64,000 nucleotides of DNA, taken from NCBI RefSeq assembly GCF_000312665.1, contig NZ_HF536772.1:2911380-2975379 (forward strand). Reading direction: 5' to 3'. Origin of the DNA: Rhizobium mesoamericanum STM3625. GTDB lineage: Bacteria > Pseudomonadota > Alphaproteobacteria > Rhizobiales > Rhizobiaceae. Positions 9,759-18,045 of the stretch are shown piece by piece; the first letter of the stretch is position 1; the number at the start of each line of letters is the position of its first letter. A program made the translations under genes and the position numbers. Below the pieces are notes generated by a model. The model did no database searches, was not told where the DNA came from, and saw only the letters and a list, made by a program, of their open reading frames with translations.

Positions 9759-10133
9759 TTACCGCGGCTTCTCGGAGGTGTCGCGACTCATGCCCTTTTC
9801 GCGCAGCTCTTCTTCGTACGCAGCGAAGAGTTCTTCGCCACGTTCGCCGAGTTCGCGCAAATAGGTCCACGTATAGATGCCAGTATCATGCATGTCGTCG
9901 AAGCCGATGCGCACCGCATAGTTGCCGGTCGGCGTCAGCGAGATGATCGCGACATTGCGCTTGCCAGGCACCGTCACCTTCTGTCCCGGCCCGTGTCCCT
10001 GCACTTCCGCCGATGGCGAAAGCACGCGCAGCATTTCGGCAGAAAGATCGTAACTCTCCTCGTCGTTGAACGTGACGACAAGGTGCTGCCGGTCTTTTGA
10101 AACTCTGAGTTCAGTCGGCCAGATATCACTCAT
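9759..10133 (-). CDS. DUF971 (gamma-butyrobetaine hydroxylase-like N-terminal domain) protein
   Basis: 124 residues from the ATG at 10133 (MSDIWPTEL), with AAGGGA upstream. Family features are the opening [20 protein letters not shown], the [14 protein letters not shown] strand and the C-terminal [13 protein letters not shown] type motif, here [16 protein letters not shown]. The fold is the small domain found alone or fused to Mrp/ApbC Fe-S carrier proteins and to gamma-butyrobetaine hydroxylase. Its neighbour moaA, a radical-SAM Fe-S enzyme, is divergent with only 133 bases between starts. A link to Fe-S or cofactor assembly is inference. Confidence 0.85.
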   Translation of the reverse strand: MSDIWPTELRVSKDRQHLVVTFNDEESYDLSAEMLRVLSPSAEVQGHGPGQKVTVPGKRNVAIISLTPTGNYAVRIGFDDMHDTGIYTWTYLRELGERGEELFAAYEEELREKGMSRDTSEKPR

Positions 10134-10266
10134 GATCCCATTCCCTTCAAAATCACGAGTAGGCAATGACGCTTGCCGAGGCAAGCTCAATTTACCGTGC
10201 CCAAGGGGCGTTTCCCTTGACGCGGCAATGGCCTATACGCACATTAGTAGCATTGCGGAGGTATTC

Positions 10267-11313
10267 GTGAACAGCAACGTCGGAACGACAGGCAAGGCAT
10301 CGCCACTGGTTGCAGAGACGAAACCGATGATCGACCCGTTCAAGCGGGCCGTGACCTATCTGCGCGTGTCTGTAACCGACCGTTGTGACTTCCGCTGCAC
10401 CTACTGCATGGCCGAGCACATGACCTTCCTGCCGAAGCAGGATCTCTTGACGCTCGAGGAGCTGCACCGGCTCTGTTCAGCCTTCATCGCCAAGGGCGTA
10501 CGCAAACTGCGGCTCACTGGCGGCGAGCCGCTGGTACGCAAGAACATAATGTATCTGGTGCGCGAACTCGGCAAACAGATCGGCTCCGGTCTTGACGAAC
10601 TGACGCTGACCACCAACGGCTCGCAGCTCTCCCGCTTTGCCGACGAGCTCTATGATTGCGGTGTGCGCCGCCTCAACGTCTCGCTCGACACGCTCGATCC
10701 AGACAAGTTCCGGCAGATCACCCGCTGGGGCGATTTTCACAAGGTGATGGACGGCATCGAGATGGCCCAGAAGGCTGGCCTCAAGGTCAAGCTGAATGCC
10801 GTGGCGCTGAAGGACTTCAACGACATCGAAATGCCGGAGATGATCCGCTTCGCGCATGGCCGCGGCATGGATTTGACCGCCATCGAGACCATGCCAATGG
10901 GAGAGATCGAGGAAGACCGGACCGACCACTACATGCCGCTGTCAAAGCTCCGGGCCGATCTCGAGCAGCAGTTCACATTGTCGGATATCGGCTACCGCAC
11001 CGGCGGTCCGGCCCGTTATGTCGAGGTCAAGGAAACTGGCGGCCGGCTCGGCTTCATCACCCCGATGACGCATAATTTCTGCGAGAGCTGCAACCGCGTA
11101 CGGTTGACCTGCACGGGCACGCTGTACATGTGCCTCGGCCAGAACGACGCTGCTGATCTGCGCGCTGCCGTCCGCGCCACGCCGGACGACGGGCTGCTCT
11201 ATGCCGCCATCGACGAGGCGATCTCGCGCAAGCCGAAGGGTCACGATTTCGTTATCGACCGTACTCACAACCGCCCAGCCGTTGCCCGCCACATGAGCGT
11301 CACCGGAGGGTGA
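10267..11313 (+). CDS. moaA: GTP 3',8-cyclase MoaA (molybdenum cofactor step 1)
   Basis: 348 residues from a GTG at 10267 with GGAGG 5 bases upstream; ATG-led upstream extensions lack family similarity. It is a radical-SAM enzyme turning GTP into 3',8-cyclo-GTP, the first step of molybdopterin synthesis. The N-terminal [4Fe-4S] motif is C40-x3-C44-x2-C47; the second cluster ligands are C272, C275 and C289. The C-terminal double glycine (TGG) needed for catalysis in MoaA is intact. mobA and mobB lie downstream after a DMT transporter, so this is a partial molybdenum-cofactor locus; moaC, moaB, moaD, moaE and moeA are not in the window. Confidence 0.97.
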   Translation: MNSNVGTTGKASPLVAETKPMIDPFKRAVTYLRVSVTDRCDFRCTYCMAEHMTFLPKQDLLTLEELHRLCSAFIAKGVRKLRLTGGEPLVRKNIMYLVRELGKQIGSGLDELTLTTNGSQLSRFADELYDCGVRRLNVSLDTLDPDKFRQITRWGDFHKVMDGIEMAQKAGLKVKLNAVALKDFNDIEMPEMIRFAHGRGMDLTAIETMPMGEIEEDRTDHYMPLSKLRADLEQQFTLSDIGYRTGGPARYVEVKETGGRLGFITPMTHNFCESCNRVRLTCTGTLYMCLGQNDAADLRAAVRATPDDGLLYAAIDEAISRKPKGHDFVIDRTHNRPAVARHMSVTGG

Positions 11314-11333
11314 CGCCTACTAATCCAACCAGG

Positions 11334-11470
11334 TCAGGTCCCGTCGATCGATACTCCGCCATCGACCAGCACGGACGTGCCGGTTACGAAACCTCGCAAG
11401 ATCCGAGCCCAGGAAAAGCGCCGCTTCGGTACTCCCGCTTGTTGTTTGCGGCATCCCAAATCCGCGCAGC
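11334..11470 (-). pseudogene. Remnant of the C-terminus of a short-chain dehydrogenase (SDR)
   Basis: Two minus-strand frames together spell the end of a classical SDR. One frame gives GFGMPQTTSGSTEAALFLGSD. The next frame gives FVTGTSVLVDGGVSIDGT followed by a stop at 11334-11336. This matches the family's usual ending of ALFLxSDxxxFVTGTxLxVDGG. A single-base shift near 11385-11400 separates the halves, and nothing SDR-like remains upstream. It is a decayed fragment lying between moaA and the DMT transporter gene. Confidence 0.8.
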
Positions 11471-11613
11471 CACCCGTTTCCTGCCATGCCTGCGCACGCA
11501 TGCCTGCATCGTTGTGCACTGCGCAATCGAATTTTATCGACTGTGTCTTTCGTTCGATACCCACACCGCGAGGCACCCTCTACAAGGACGTGTACGAGAA
11601 TCGGAATATCGAC

Positions 11614-12522
11614 ATGCCGCGGTCCCGCAATACCCAGGGCGCTATCTACATGAGTTCGGCTATGGCCGGATTTTCTTGCAGCGACGCACTTTCAAAATCA
11701 GTCATCGCCTCCATGAATGCCGGCCAGATCATGTGTCTGCGCGGTCTTTTCACGAGCATCTTCGTCTACGTGATCGCCCGCCACATGGGCGCCCTCCGTC
11801 CGTGGCGAATCGTATTGAAACCGATGATTATCGTCCGAGTCATTTGTGAGATATTGGCAGCGGTGACTTACATTACCGCCCTTGGCATGATGCCGATCGC
11901 AAACGCATCGGCCATCTTGCAGTCACTTCCGCTCGTCGTCACTTTCGGTGCGGCGCTGTTTTTTCGCGAGCCCGTCGGCTGGCGTCGCTGGTCCGCCATT
12001 CTTGTTGGCCTGATAGGCGTACTGATTATCATTCGACCGGGACCGGAGGGCTTCACGGTCGCCGCCCTCCTCTGTGTTGGCAGCGTCCTCACCACGGCCG
12101 GTCGCGACCTCGCCACCCGTGGCATTGGCCCCGAGATCCCATCGCTGATGATTACCGTCGTCACAGCCCTCTCCGTGACGGTCGTCGGTGCTTTGCTCAC
12201 TCCGCTGCTCGGCGGATGGGAGCCGGTCAGCCTGAGCTCGCTTTCCCACCTTTTGCTCGCCGCCATTCTTGTCCTGATCGGCTATCAGTCCGTCATCATG
12301 GCAATGCGAACTGGTGAAATCTCCTTCGTGGCGCCCTTCCGCTACACCAGCCTGATCTTCTCGACATTGCTGGGCTTGGTCTTCTTTGCGGAGTTTCCCG
12401 ATCATTGGACACTTGCAGGTGCGGCAGTGGTCATAGTCTCCGGCCTCTACACGTTCTATCGTGAGGGCAAGCGTCACGTGCCGCCGGTCGCCCAGAAGTC
12501 CGAGCCGAGAACACCCGTCTGA
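11614..12522 (+). CDS. EamA/DMT-family transporter
   Basis: 302 residues from the ATG at 11614; an in-frame GTG at 11590 is an alternative. There are ten predicted membrane segments in two EamA halves. The first half ends near VLIIIRPGPEGF and the second covers roughly residues 145-285, with the GEISFVAPFRYTSLIFSTLLG helix pair (GEISFVAPFRY shown) typical of drug/metabolite transporters. It has a hydrophilic C-terminal tail of about 20 residues. The substrate is unknown. mobA begins 7 bases after its stop, so they are probably co-transcribed, though no link to molybdenum is established. Confidence 0.88.
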   Translation: MPRSRNTQGAIYMSSAMAGFSCSDALSKSVIASMNAGQIMCLRGLFTSIFVYVIARHMGALRPWRIVLKPMIIVRVICEILAAVTYITALGMMPIANASAILQSLPLVVTFGAALFFREPVGWRRWSAILVGLIGVLIIIRPGPEGFTVAALLCVGSVLTTAGRDLATRGIGPEIPSLMITVVTALSVTVVGALLTPLLGGWEPVSLSSLSHLLLAAILVLIGYQSVIMAMRTGEISFVAPFRYTSLIFSTLLGLVFFAEFPDHWTLAGAAVVIVSGLYTFYREGKRHVPPVAQKSEPRTPV

Positions 12523-12529
12523 GGCAACA

Positions 12530-13162
12530 ATGAACGATTTTGTGCTCGATCGAACCAGTATACCGGGTGTCGTCCTGGCAGGAGGACGCTCCTCGCGCAT
12601 GGGCCGCGACAAAGCTTCGGTGCTGCTCAACGGCCGCACCCTGCTCGAGCGCGTCGTCGAGCAGCTTGAGCCGCAGGTAAATACCCTCGCCGTCAACGCC
12701 GACGCAACGCCGGAGAATTGCCGGCATTCGTTCATTCCTGATATAGTTCCCGGCAAAGCGGGACCGATGGCCGGCATCCATGCCGCGATGGCCTACGGCG
12801 CGACGCTCGGGGGGGTGACTCACGTGGTCACGGTTTCTGTCGACAGTCCATTCTTTCCTGGCGACCTCGTCGATTGGCTTGCTGCCGCTATCGATGCCCC
12901 CGATAAGATCGCTATTGCCTCCTCGGAGGGCCGCAGCCATCCGGTGTTCGGCCTATGGCCCGTCCTTCTTGCCGATGAGCTGGCATCCTGGATCGTTACC
13001 GACGAAAGACGCCGTGTTCTGGACTTTCTCTTACGGCATGACGTAACGGAAGTTGCCTTTCCTCTGCGCCCGACCCGGGCGAGCCTCCTCGATCCGTTTT
13101 TCAACGTCAACACGCCCGACGACCTCGCCGAGGCGGAACGCTGGCTCAAGGTACTGGTATGA
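12530..13162 (+). CDS. mobA: Molybdenum cofactor guanylyltransferase MobA
   Basis: 210 residues. It attaches GMP to molybdenum cofactor to form the MGD form used by DMSO-reductase-family enzymes. The N-terminal nucleotide-binding signature VVLAGGRSSRMGRDKA is clear, as are the GPMAGIHAAM and VSVDSPFFPGDLV (metal-site region) motifs and the closing FFNVNTPDDL. GAGG lies just before the ATG. The last 4 bases overlap mobB (ATGA), indicating translational coupling. Confidence 0.95.
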   Translation: MNDFVLDRTSIPGVVLAGGRSSRMGRDKASVLLNGRTLLERVVEQLEPQVNTLAVNADATPENCRHSFIPDIVPGKAGPMAGIHAAMAYGATLGGVTHVVTVSVDSPFFPGDLVDWLAAAIDAPDKIAIASSEGRSHPVFGLWPVLLADELASWIVTDERRRVLDFLLRHDVTEVAFPLRPTRASLLDPFFNVNTPDDLAEAERWLKVLV

Positions 13163-13677
13163 TCGACAAACCGAAGGTCTTTGGCATTGCAGGCTGGAAG
13201 AACTCCGGCAAGACTGGCTTGGCCGTCCGGCTTGTCGAGGAATTCACCAGCCGCGGCTACAGCATTTCCACGATCAAACACGCCCATCATGATTTCGACA
13301 TCGACAAGGTCGGTGCCGACAGCTACCGCCATCGGCAGGCCGGAGCCCACGAGGTCACCATCGTTTCCGGGACGCGCTACGCCATCATGCACGAGTTGCG
13401 CGGCGCCGCTGAGCCGACGTTCGACGAAATCCTTGGCCGCATTGCGCCATGTGACCTCGTCTTGATCGAGGGCTATAAGCGCGAGCCGATCCCGAAGATA
13501 GAGGCACGGCGACTCTTATCTACCAACCGGGAACCTCTCGCCCCCACAGATCCCTTCATCGTGGCCATCGCAGCCGATCACCCCGTTGCCGAAGGCTTTC
13601 TACCGGTGTTCAATCTCGATGATACCCAGGCGATCGCAGACTTCATTTCAGGAATAGTGCAACTGCCTGCGAAATAG
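13159..13677 (+). CDS. mobB: Molybdopterin-guanine dinucleotide biosynthesis adaptor MobB
   Basis: 172 residues, a GTP-binding partner of MobA that is helpful but not essential in E. coli. The P-loop IAGWKNSGKTGLA is at residues 10-22. Other family features are STIKHAHHDFDIDKVGADSYRHRQAGA (in part, KHAHHDFDIDK) and the LVLIEGYKREPIPKIE strand. Its start overlaps the mobA stop by 4 bases. The next plus-strand gene is a decayed acetyltransferase. Confidence 0.94.
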   Translation: MIDKPKVFGIAGWKNSGKTGLAVRLVEEFTSRGYSISTIKHAHHDFDIDKVGADSYRHRQAGAHEVTIVSGTRYAIMHELRGAAEPTFDEILGRIAPCDLVLIEGYKREPIPKIEARRLLSTNREPLAPTDPFIVAIAADHPVAEGFLPVFNLDDTQAIADFISGIVQLPAK

Positions 13678-13698
13678 AAAGCTTCTTGCGAGGGAGCA

Positions 13699-14485
13699 AT
13701 GACCTACTGCTCCAAAAAACAGCAGCGCTTGCAGCGTCGATCCGACGAAGCGCAAACCATGGTCGCAGCATCGCCCGGCCTCGTGCAGGCGGGACGATTC
13801 TACTCAACCGACAATCTTGACCTCATCGACTGGACGTTTGTCGACGAGCGCCTCGCCAAGGACGGCGTCTTCGGCTTTCGAACGGTGCCGGCAATGCGGA
13901 TCGAAGACATCCGTGAAAGGCTCGGAGGGACTACAAGGTGGACATGTAAAACGTCTGCAAAGCCTCGGGCAGCACCGCAACGCAGCAGCATGCACCTCAA
14001 TTCTGAATGATGACGTCCCGGCTGGCCTAACACGCCTCGACCTGCCGCCCGGAGCGGGAGACGCGGCTATTCAACGCATTCAAGCCTGCATGGCGGAACA
14101 CGGAATCGCGCCGTTTTCCGGCGCTCTGCTTGCCGGCAAGATCGTCCCCGCGGTCACACTTGCCCTCGTTGATGCCTACGGCGATATCGTCGCGACGGCC
14201 CATGCCAATATTCCTCTCAATGGCCACAGCAAGCATCGAGGCACCACCTGGGTCGGCCTTATTGCTGTCGCAGCGCAACAGCGTGGAAACGGGCTTGGTC
14301 GCCTTATCAATGCCCTCGCCGTCGGAGCGGCCTTCGAAACGCTTTGCGCGCACGAAGTGGTCGTGTTCGTGCACGCTGACAATACAGTCTCACGCCGGAT
14401 GATCGAGGCCTGCGGTCTGCGCCTCGATCCAGCGATCCTTTGCGGCCTTGCAACACCGATTGTCGACACTCGCTTTACGATTTAG
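13699..14485 (+). pseudogene. Decayed GNAT-family acetyltransferase
   Basis: Coding similarity moves through all three plus frames. The first frame (from 13699) gives ...DWTFVDERLAKDGVFGFRTVPAMRIEDIRERL to about 13925. The second gives DYKVDM, an internal TAA at 13947-13949, then NVCKAS. The third, from about 13990 to the stop at 14485, carries the acetyl-CoA core GTTWVGLIAVAAQQRGNGLG and the region FVHADNTVSRRMIEACGL. The RGNGLG motif is a normal GNAT acetyl-CoA loop. At least two frameshifts and one stop are needed to join the parts, so an intact protein is unlikely. The second half alone could in principle be translated from 13817, but would lack the natural N-terminus. Confidence 0.7.
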
Positions 14486-14511
14486 TGCGTCGGCCGCACA
14501 CCGAACGCAGA

Positions 14512-14535
14512 AAGCCGCCGGTCTCCCGGCGGCTT
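14512..14535 (-). terminator. Terminator hairpin downstream of the OmpA-domain gene
   Basis: AAGCCGCCGG (14512-14521), loop TCTC, CCGGCGGCTT (14526-14535), a perfect 10-bp stem. On the minus strand it is followed by TTTCTG, suiting the OmpA-domain gene; the arms could also stop transcription arriving on the plus strand. Confidence 0.6.
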
Positions 14536-14552
14536 CGGTCATTCTCATCTGA

Positions 14553-16835
14553 TTATCGGCTGGCGGAGGCGACCGGGCGAACCAGCGCCGTCACGCGGCG
14601 GATGGTGACGCGACGGTTTTCCTGGTTTGGCCCCTGTGTGTTGACCTTTAGATACCGCTCACCGTAGCCCTGCGTTGCCAGGTTTTCGGGCGGGATGCCG
14701 TAAACATCGGTCATGACGTTCGCCACGGATTCCGCACGCTGGTCCGACAGGACAAGGTTGCTCTGGTCTGAGCCGACAGCATCGGTGTGACCCTCGATCA
14801 GGAAGGTTTCCGACGGATCCTTGCGCAGCACCTCGTTGATTGCGTCGGCAACCTTGCGCAGGCTACGCGCCTGGCTCATCGGGATTTCGGCACTCCCTGT
14901 CGCGAAGGTGATCGTATCGAGGTCGATACGGCGAACCTTGTCGCGGATACGTGACGAATACCTCACCTCGTCGAGCGAATAGACCCGCTCCACCGGCTCC
15001 ACCGGCGGTTCGCTGAGGAACTCGTAATAGTCCCGGTTGTCATCGCTGCTCGTGTCCATGATGTAGTCATCGAGCGGAATGCGAAGGCGCATCGGTGGCA
15101 GGTCCCGACCCGGATCCTCGAAGTAGCCGCGGTCCGGATCTTCATAAAGGTCAGGCGAATAGTAGAGCACGGACTCGCGTCCCCTGTTGTCTATCCGCGA
15201 TCGCTGAATGATGTCGCCATAACGGTTACGGATCGTCACGATCTGATAACCGTCACGGTCGATCGTCTCGCGGTAACGGTCCCTCGACAGTTGCTCGTAG
15301 GTCGGCCGTTCGCCGTCACGTAGGAAGCGCCGATCGTCATCACTGCGCACGATCGTCTGGTTGTTGATCTGGATGATCACGCGATTGTCGTCGCCATGCT
15401 CAGCGATACGCGCGCCTTCCGGCGGCTCGAATTGCGGACGTCTGTCGAGACGCTGACCCTGTTCGCGGGTGGCGGCTTCGATCTGGATCGGTGCAACATT
15501 GGCGCCTTTGGTAATGATCTGAGCGTCGGCATCGGACTTTGGAACACGGAAATTCTGCTCCTGCCCGCGTTGCCTGTCGCGGTCACGGCGGGACTGGATG
15601 CCACCGAAGCGATCGGCGTCCTTGTCGCTGTCGAGAACGGCAGCACCGTTTTCAACGGGAAGAACGACGGTTTCAGTGCTCTTGCTGGGGTCCGCGGCAA
15701 TTGCCTTGCGCCGCTCGAGCTCCTTGGGCGTGACCTTCTCAGGAGCGGGGATGGCCTGTTCGGCCTCGCCCGTTACCGGCTGACCGGTCGGCTGTGCCGG
15801 AACTTGTCCACCCTGCTGCTGGACAGGCGCTTGCTCGCCCGGCTGTAATGCCGGCACCTGTTTGCCTTGCTGCTGGATAGGCTGCGTGCCTTGGGGCTGG
15901 GCCTCCATCGCCGGCTGCTGAGCGGGAACGGGCGTCTTTTCGGCCGCCGGGGCCTCCTGCGGTTTCTGAGCCTTTTCAGGCGCGGGCGCCTCCTGAGGAG
16001 CAGGGGCCTGCGGTTCCTCCTGTTGCTGAGCGGACTTCTTACGGGGCTTCACCGGCTGTTCGATGCCGTCCGTCGCCTGCTGCTTGCCTTTAGACTGCGG
16101 TTGAGACTGCTCCTGTTGCGGCGCGGCCTGCTCCGTCTGAGGCTGCGGGGCCGCCTGCTCGGTCTGAGGCTGCGGCGCGGCCTCCTCCTGCGATGGCTGC
16201 TTGTCGCGTTTGCGACGCGGCTTTTCCTGGTTATCGGCAGGCTGCTGATCTTGTGCCGGAGCTACCTGATCCTGCGGCACTGCAGGCGCTGCCTGCTCGG
16301 CAGCGGACTGCCGTTTCTTGCGCGGCTTTTCGGCTGGAACCTCTTCCTGCAGCTGCTGAGACTGCTGCTCGATGGCAGGCTCATGCTGCTTACGAGGCTT
16401 TTCGGCAGGGGCTTGCTGTTGTTCGGGCTGCGCCTCGGCCGCCGGCTCACGCTGCTTGCGGGGCTTTTCGGCAGGGGCTTGCTGTTGTTCGGGCTGCGCC
16501 TCGGCCGCCGGCTCACGCTGCTTGCGAGGCTTTTCTGCAGGGGCTTCCTGCTGCTGTTGCGGTTGTGCGGCAGGTGCTTCCTGCTTGGGCGGCTTCTCCT
16601 GAGCCGCTGGCGGCTGTTGCTCGCCGCCGCCATCCTTCTTATGGCGCTTCTTTAGAAGCTCCTCCTCGGCGGTGGCATCCTGCGCCACCTCGAAGCTGCC
16701 CGCGACTGCTTGCGGAGCTGTGCGCATCTCGCCAACGTTGGCAACTGCAGCGAAGGAATGCACTGGTGGGACTAGGAGCGACAGCGACAATAGTGGAAAG
16801 GCGGCACTGGCAAACAATCTGGATTTCATTCCCAT
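14553..16835 (-). CDS. Large OmpA-domain cell-envelope protein with Gln/Pro/Ala/Glu-rich repeats
   Basis: 760 residues from the ATG at 16835 (or 16829, MKSRLF). A signal peptide ends near VHSFAA. Residues ~60-370 are low-complexity, rich in Q, P, A, E and K, with tandem APAEKPRKQREP units. A hydrophilic Arg/Asp-rich middle (RDRDRQRGQEQN, DRDGYQIVTIRNRYGD) follows. The C-terminus (~residues 645-755) is an OmpA-like peptidoglycan-binding domain: TITFATGSAEIP, LIEGHTDAVGSDQSNLVLSDQRAESV, shown as LIEGHTDAVGSDQSN, and TQGYGERY with NRRVTI. It is probably periplasmic or outer-membrane linked to the cell wall. The repeat region could span the periplasm. The family domain is secure; the physiological role is unknown. 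Confidence 0.9.
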   Translation of the reverse strand: MGMKSRLFASAAFPLLSLSLLVPPVHSFAAVANVGEMRTAPQAVAGSFEVAQDATAEEELLKKRHKKDGGGEQQPPAAQEKPPKQEAPAAQPQQQQEAPAEKPRKQREPAAEAQPEQQQAPAEKPRKQREPAAEAQPEQQQAPAEKPRKQHEPAIEQQSQQLQEEVPAEKPRKKRQSAAEQAAPAVPQDQVAPAQDQQPADNQEKPRRKRDKQPSQEEAAPQPQTEQAAPQPQTEQAAPQQEQSQPQSKGKQQATDGIEQPVKPRKKSAQQQEEPQAPAPQEAPAPEKAQKPQEAPAAEKTPVPAQQPAMEAQPQGTQPIQQQGKQVPALQPGEQAPVQQQGGQVPAQPTGQPVTGEAEQAIPAPEKVTPKELERRKAIAADPSKSTETVVLPVENGAAVLDSDKDADRFGGIQSRRDRDRQRGQEQNFRVPKSDADAQIITKGANVAPIQIEAATREQGQRLDRRPQFEPPEGARIAEHGDDNRVIIQINNQTIVRSDDDRRFLRDGERPTYEQLSRDRYRETIDRDGYQIVTIRNRYGDIIQRSRIDNRGRESVLYYSPDLYEDPDRGYFEDPGRDLPPMRLRIPLDDYIMDTSSDDNRDYYEFLSEPPVEPVERVYSLDEVRYSSRIRDKVRRIDLDTITFATGSAEIPMSQARSLRKVADAINEVLRKDPSETFLIEGHTDAVGSDQSNLVLSDQRAESVANVMTDVYGIPPENLATQGYGERYLKVNTQGPNQENRRVTIRRVTALVRPVASASR
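16380..16560 (-). repeat. 66-bp (22-codon) in-frame tandem repeat within the OmpA-domain gene
   Basis: The string GGCTTTTC recurs at 16396, 16462 and 16528, exactly 66 bases apart, with nearly identical sequence between. Each unit encodes 22 residues containing QQQAPAEKPRKQREPAAEAQ. A degenerate fourth unit lies on each side. Unequal crossing-over could change copy number without breaking the frame. Confidence 0.85.
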
Positions 16836-17156
16836 AGGGGTCCTCGTTGACTTTATGTTCTTGAGACGCGGTCGCGGTCACGTCCAATTCTGGGGCACCC
16901 ACCCACGGCGAAAACCGTAGGAGGACTGCATTTGTTCCACGAGTCTTAGGAACTGGACTATTAACCCGGTATGAATGTGGCAGTGCGGCATTGTTCATCT
17001 TCGCCATAGTTGACCGCTCGCCGCACCCCTGCGATTCCAGTTGCAATTCCGAAAAAAAAGGATTGAGTATCGCGCCAAGGCCGTGCCCTGCACCGCCCTG
17101 CTCCGCCGCCGTCCAAAAGAAGAACACGAGCGGCAGCACCAACAGAGAGGACTAAC
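16836..17156. other. Divergent intergenic region between OmpA-domain gene and amino-acid SBP
   Basis: 321 bases without a supported gene. The end (17140-17156) carries the AGAGAGGAC ribosome site of the binding-protein gene. No promoter boxes are clear enough to assign. Confidence 0.5.
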
Positions 17157-17933
17157 ATGCGTATCTCCACCCGTATTCTTGCCGCTGCTTCCGTCGCCGC
17201 GATGTCTCTTTTCGCTGGCGCCGCCATGGCTGATGGCGAGAAGTATGTCATCGGCACAGACTCGACCTATCCGCCCTTCGAATACGTTGATGCCAGCGGC
17301 CAGTTCCTCGGCTTCGACATGGACATAGCCCGCGCGCTCTGTGCTGAGATGAAGGCCGATTGCACCATCGTCAGCAGCGACTGGGATGGCATCATTCCCG
17401 CACTGCAGGCCAAGAAGTTCGACATGATCATCTCGTCCATGTCGATCACGCCTGAGCGCTCGAAGCTCGTCGACTTCACCAACAAGTACTACAACACCCC
17501 GCCGGCGATCGCCGTCCCGAAGGATTCGACCGTCACCGACGTTGCCGGCCTGAAGGGCAAGACGATCGGCGCACAGACCTCCACCACCCACGCAAACTAC
17601 GCTGAAAAGCACCTGCCCGATACCGAGCTGAAGCTCTACCCGACGGCAGACGAGTACAAGCTCGACATCGCGAATGGCCGCGTTGATGCCGTCATCGATG
17701 ACATCGTCGTTCTGTCGCAGTGGGTCAAGTCGGATGCCGGCGCATGCTGCAAGATCCTGACGCCGCTCCCGGTCGACAAGGAAATCAACGGTGTTGGTGC
17801 AGGCATTGCCGTCCGCAAGGGCGACGACGCGTTGCGCGAAAAACTGAACAAGGCGATTGCCGCGATCCGCACCAGCGGAGAATACAAGAAGATCCAGGAC
17901 AAGTACTTCGACTTCGACGTTTACGGCGAATAA
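17157..17933 (+). CDS. Periplasmic amino-acid-binding protein (Lys/Arg/Orn-type ABC transporter)
   Basis: 258 residues with a signal peptide cut near AGAAMA-DGE. It belongs to family 3 solute-binding proteins: YVIGTDSTYPPFEYVDASG opens the ligand domain (YPPFEYVD shown in all members), GFDMDIARALC follows, then the DGIIPALQAKKFDMIISSMSITPER hinge, in part KFDMIISSMSITPER, and the GAQTSTTHANY loop. These features resemble lysine/arginine/ornithine and histidine binders, but the ligand is not fixed by motifs. A strong hairpin after the stop separates it from the permease genes, which would allow higher expression of this protein. Two permeases follow; no ATPase is nearby. Confidence 0.9.
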   Translation: MRISTRILAAASVAAMSLFAGAAMADGEKYVIGTDSTYPPFEYVDASGQFLGFDMDIARALCAEMKADCTIVSSDWDGIIPALQAKKFDMIISSMSITPERSKLVDFTNKYYNTPPAIAVPKDSTVTDVAGLKGKTIGAQTSTTHANYAEKHLPDTELKLYPTADEYKLDIANGRVDAVIDDIVVLSQWVKSDAGACCKILTPLPVDKEINGVGAGIAVRKGDDALREKLNKAIAAIRTSGEYKKIQDKYFDFDVYGE

Positions 17934-17958
17934 GAAAAGCTGCGGGTCGCCCAGAAAG

Positions 17959-17991
17959 GAATGGCGGAAGGCTTGCTCTTCCGCCATTTTT
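17959..17991 (+). terminator. Intercistronic terminator/attenuator after the binding-protein gene
   Basis: ATGGCGGAAG (17961-17970), 7-base loop, CTTCCGCCAT (17978-17987), then TTTTGTTT, with flanking AA/TT extending the stem. It is placed between binding protein and permease, a common way to give excess binding protein. Confidence 0.8.
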
Positions 17992-18045
17992 GTTTGAAAA
18001 GAATGGAAAGATCAAAGCGGTACAAACCGCGAGGGGAAAACTGGC

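Noticed and set aside
8542..9870. N-terminal extension of LtrA up to 9870
   Set aside because: Extension is Arg-rich and overlaps the DUF971 gene; the GTG at 9732 has a good ribosome site at the family's start.
16380..16560. CRISPR-like periodic repeat
   Set aside because: Period of 66 bp is in frame within a coding region and there are no unique spacers.
15867..16655. Leu/Arg-rich plus-strand frame opposite the OmpA-domain repeats
   Set aside because: Produced by antisense reading of Gln/Pro/Ala-rich codons; it looks hydrophobic but has no ribosome site.
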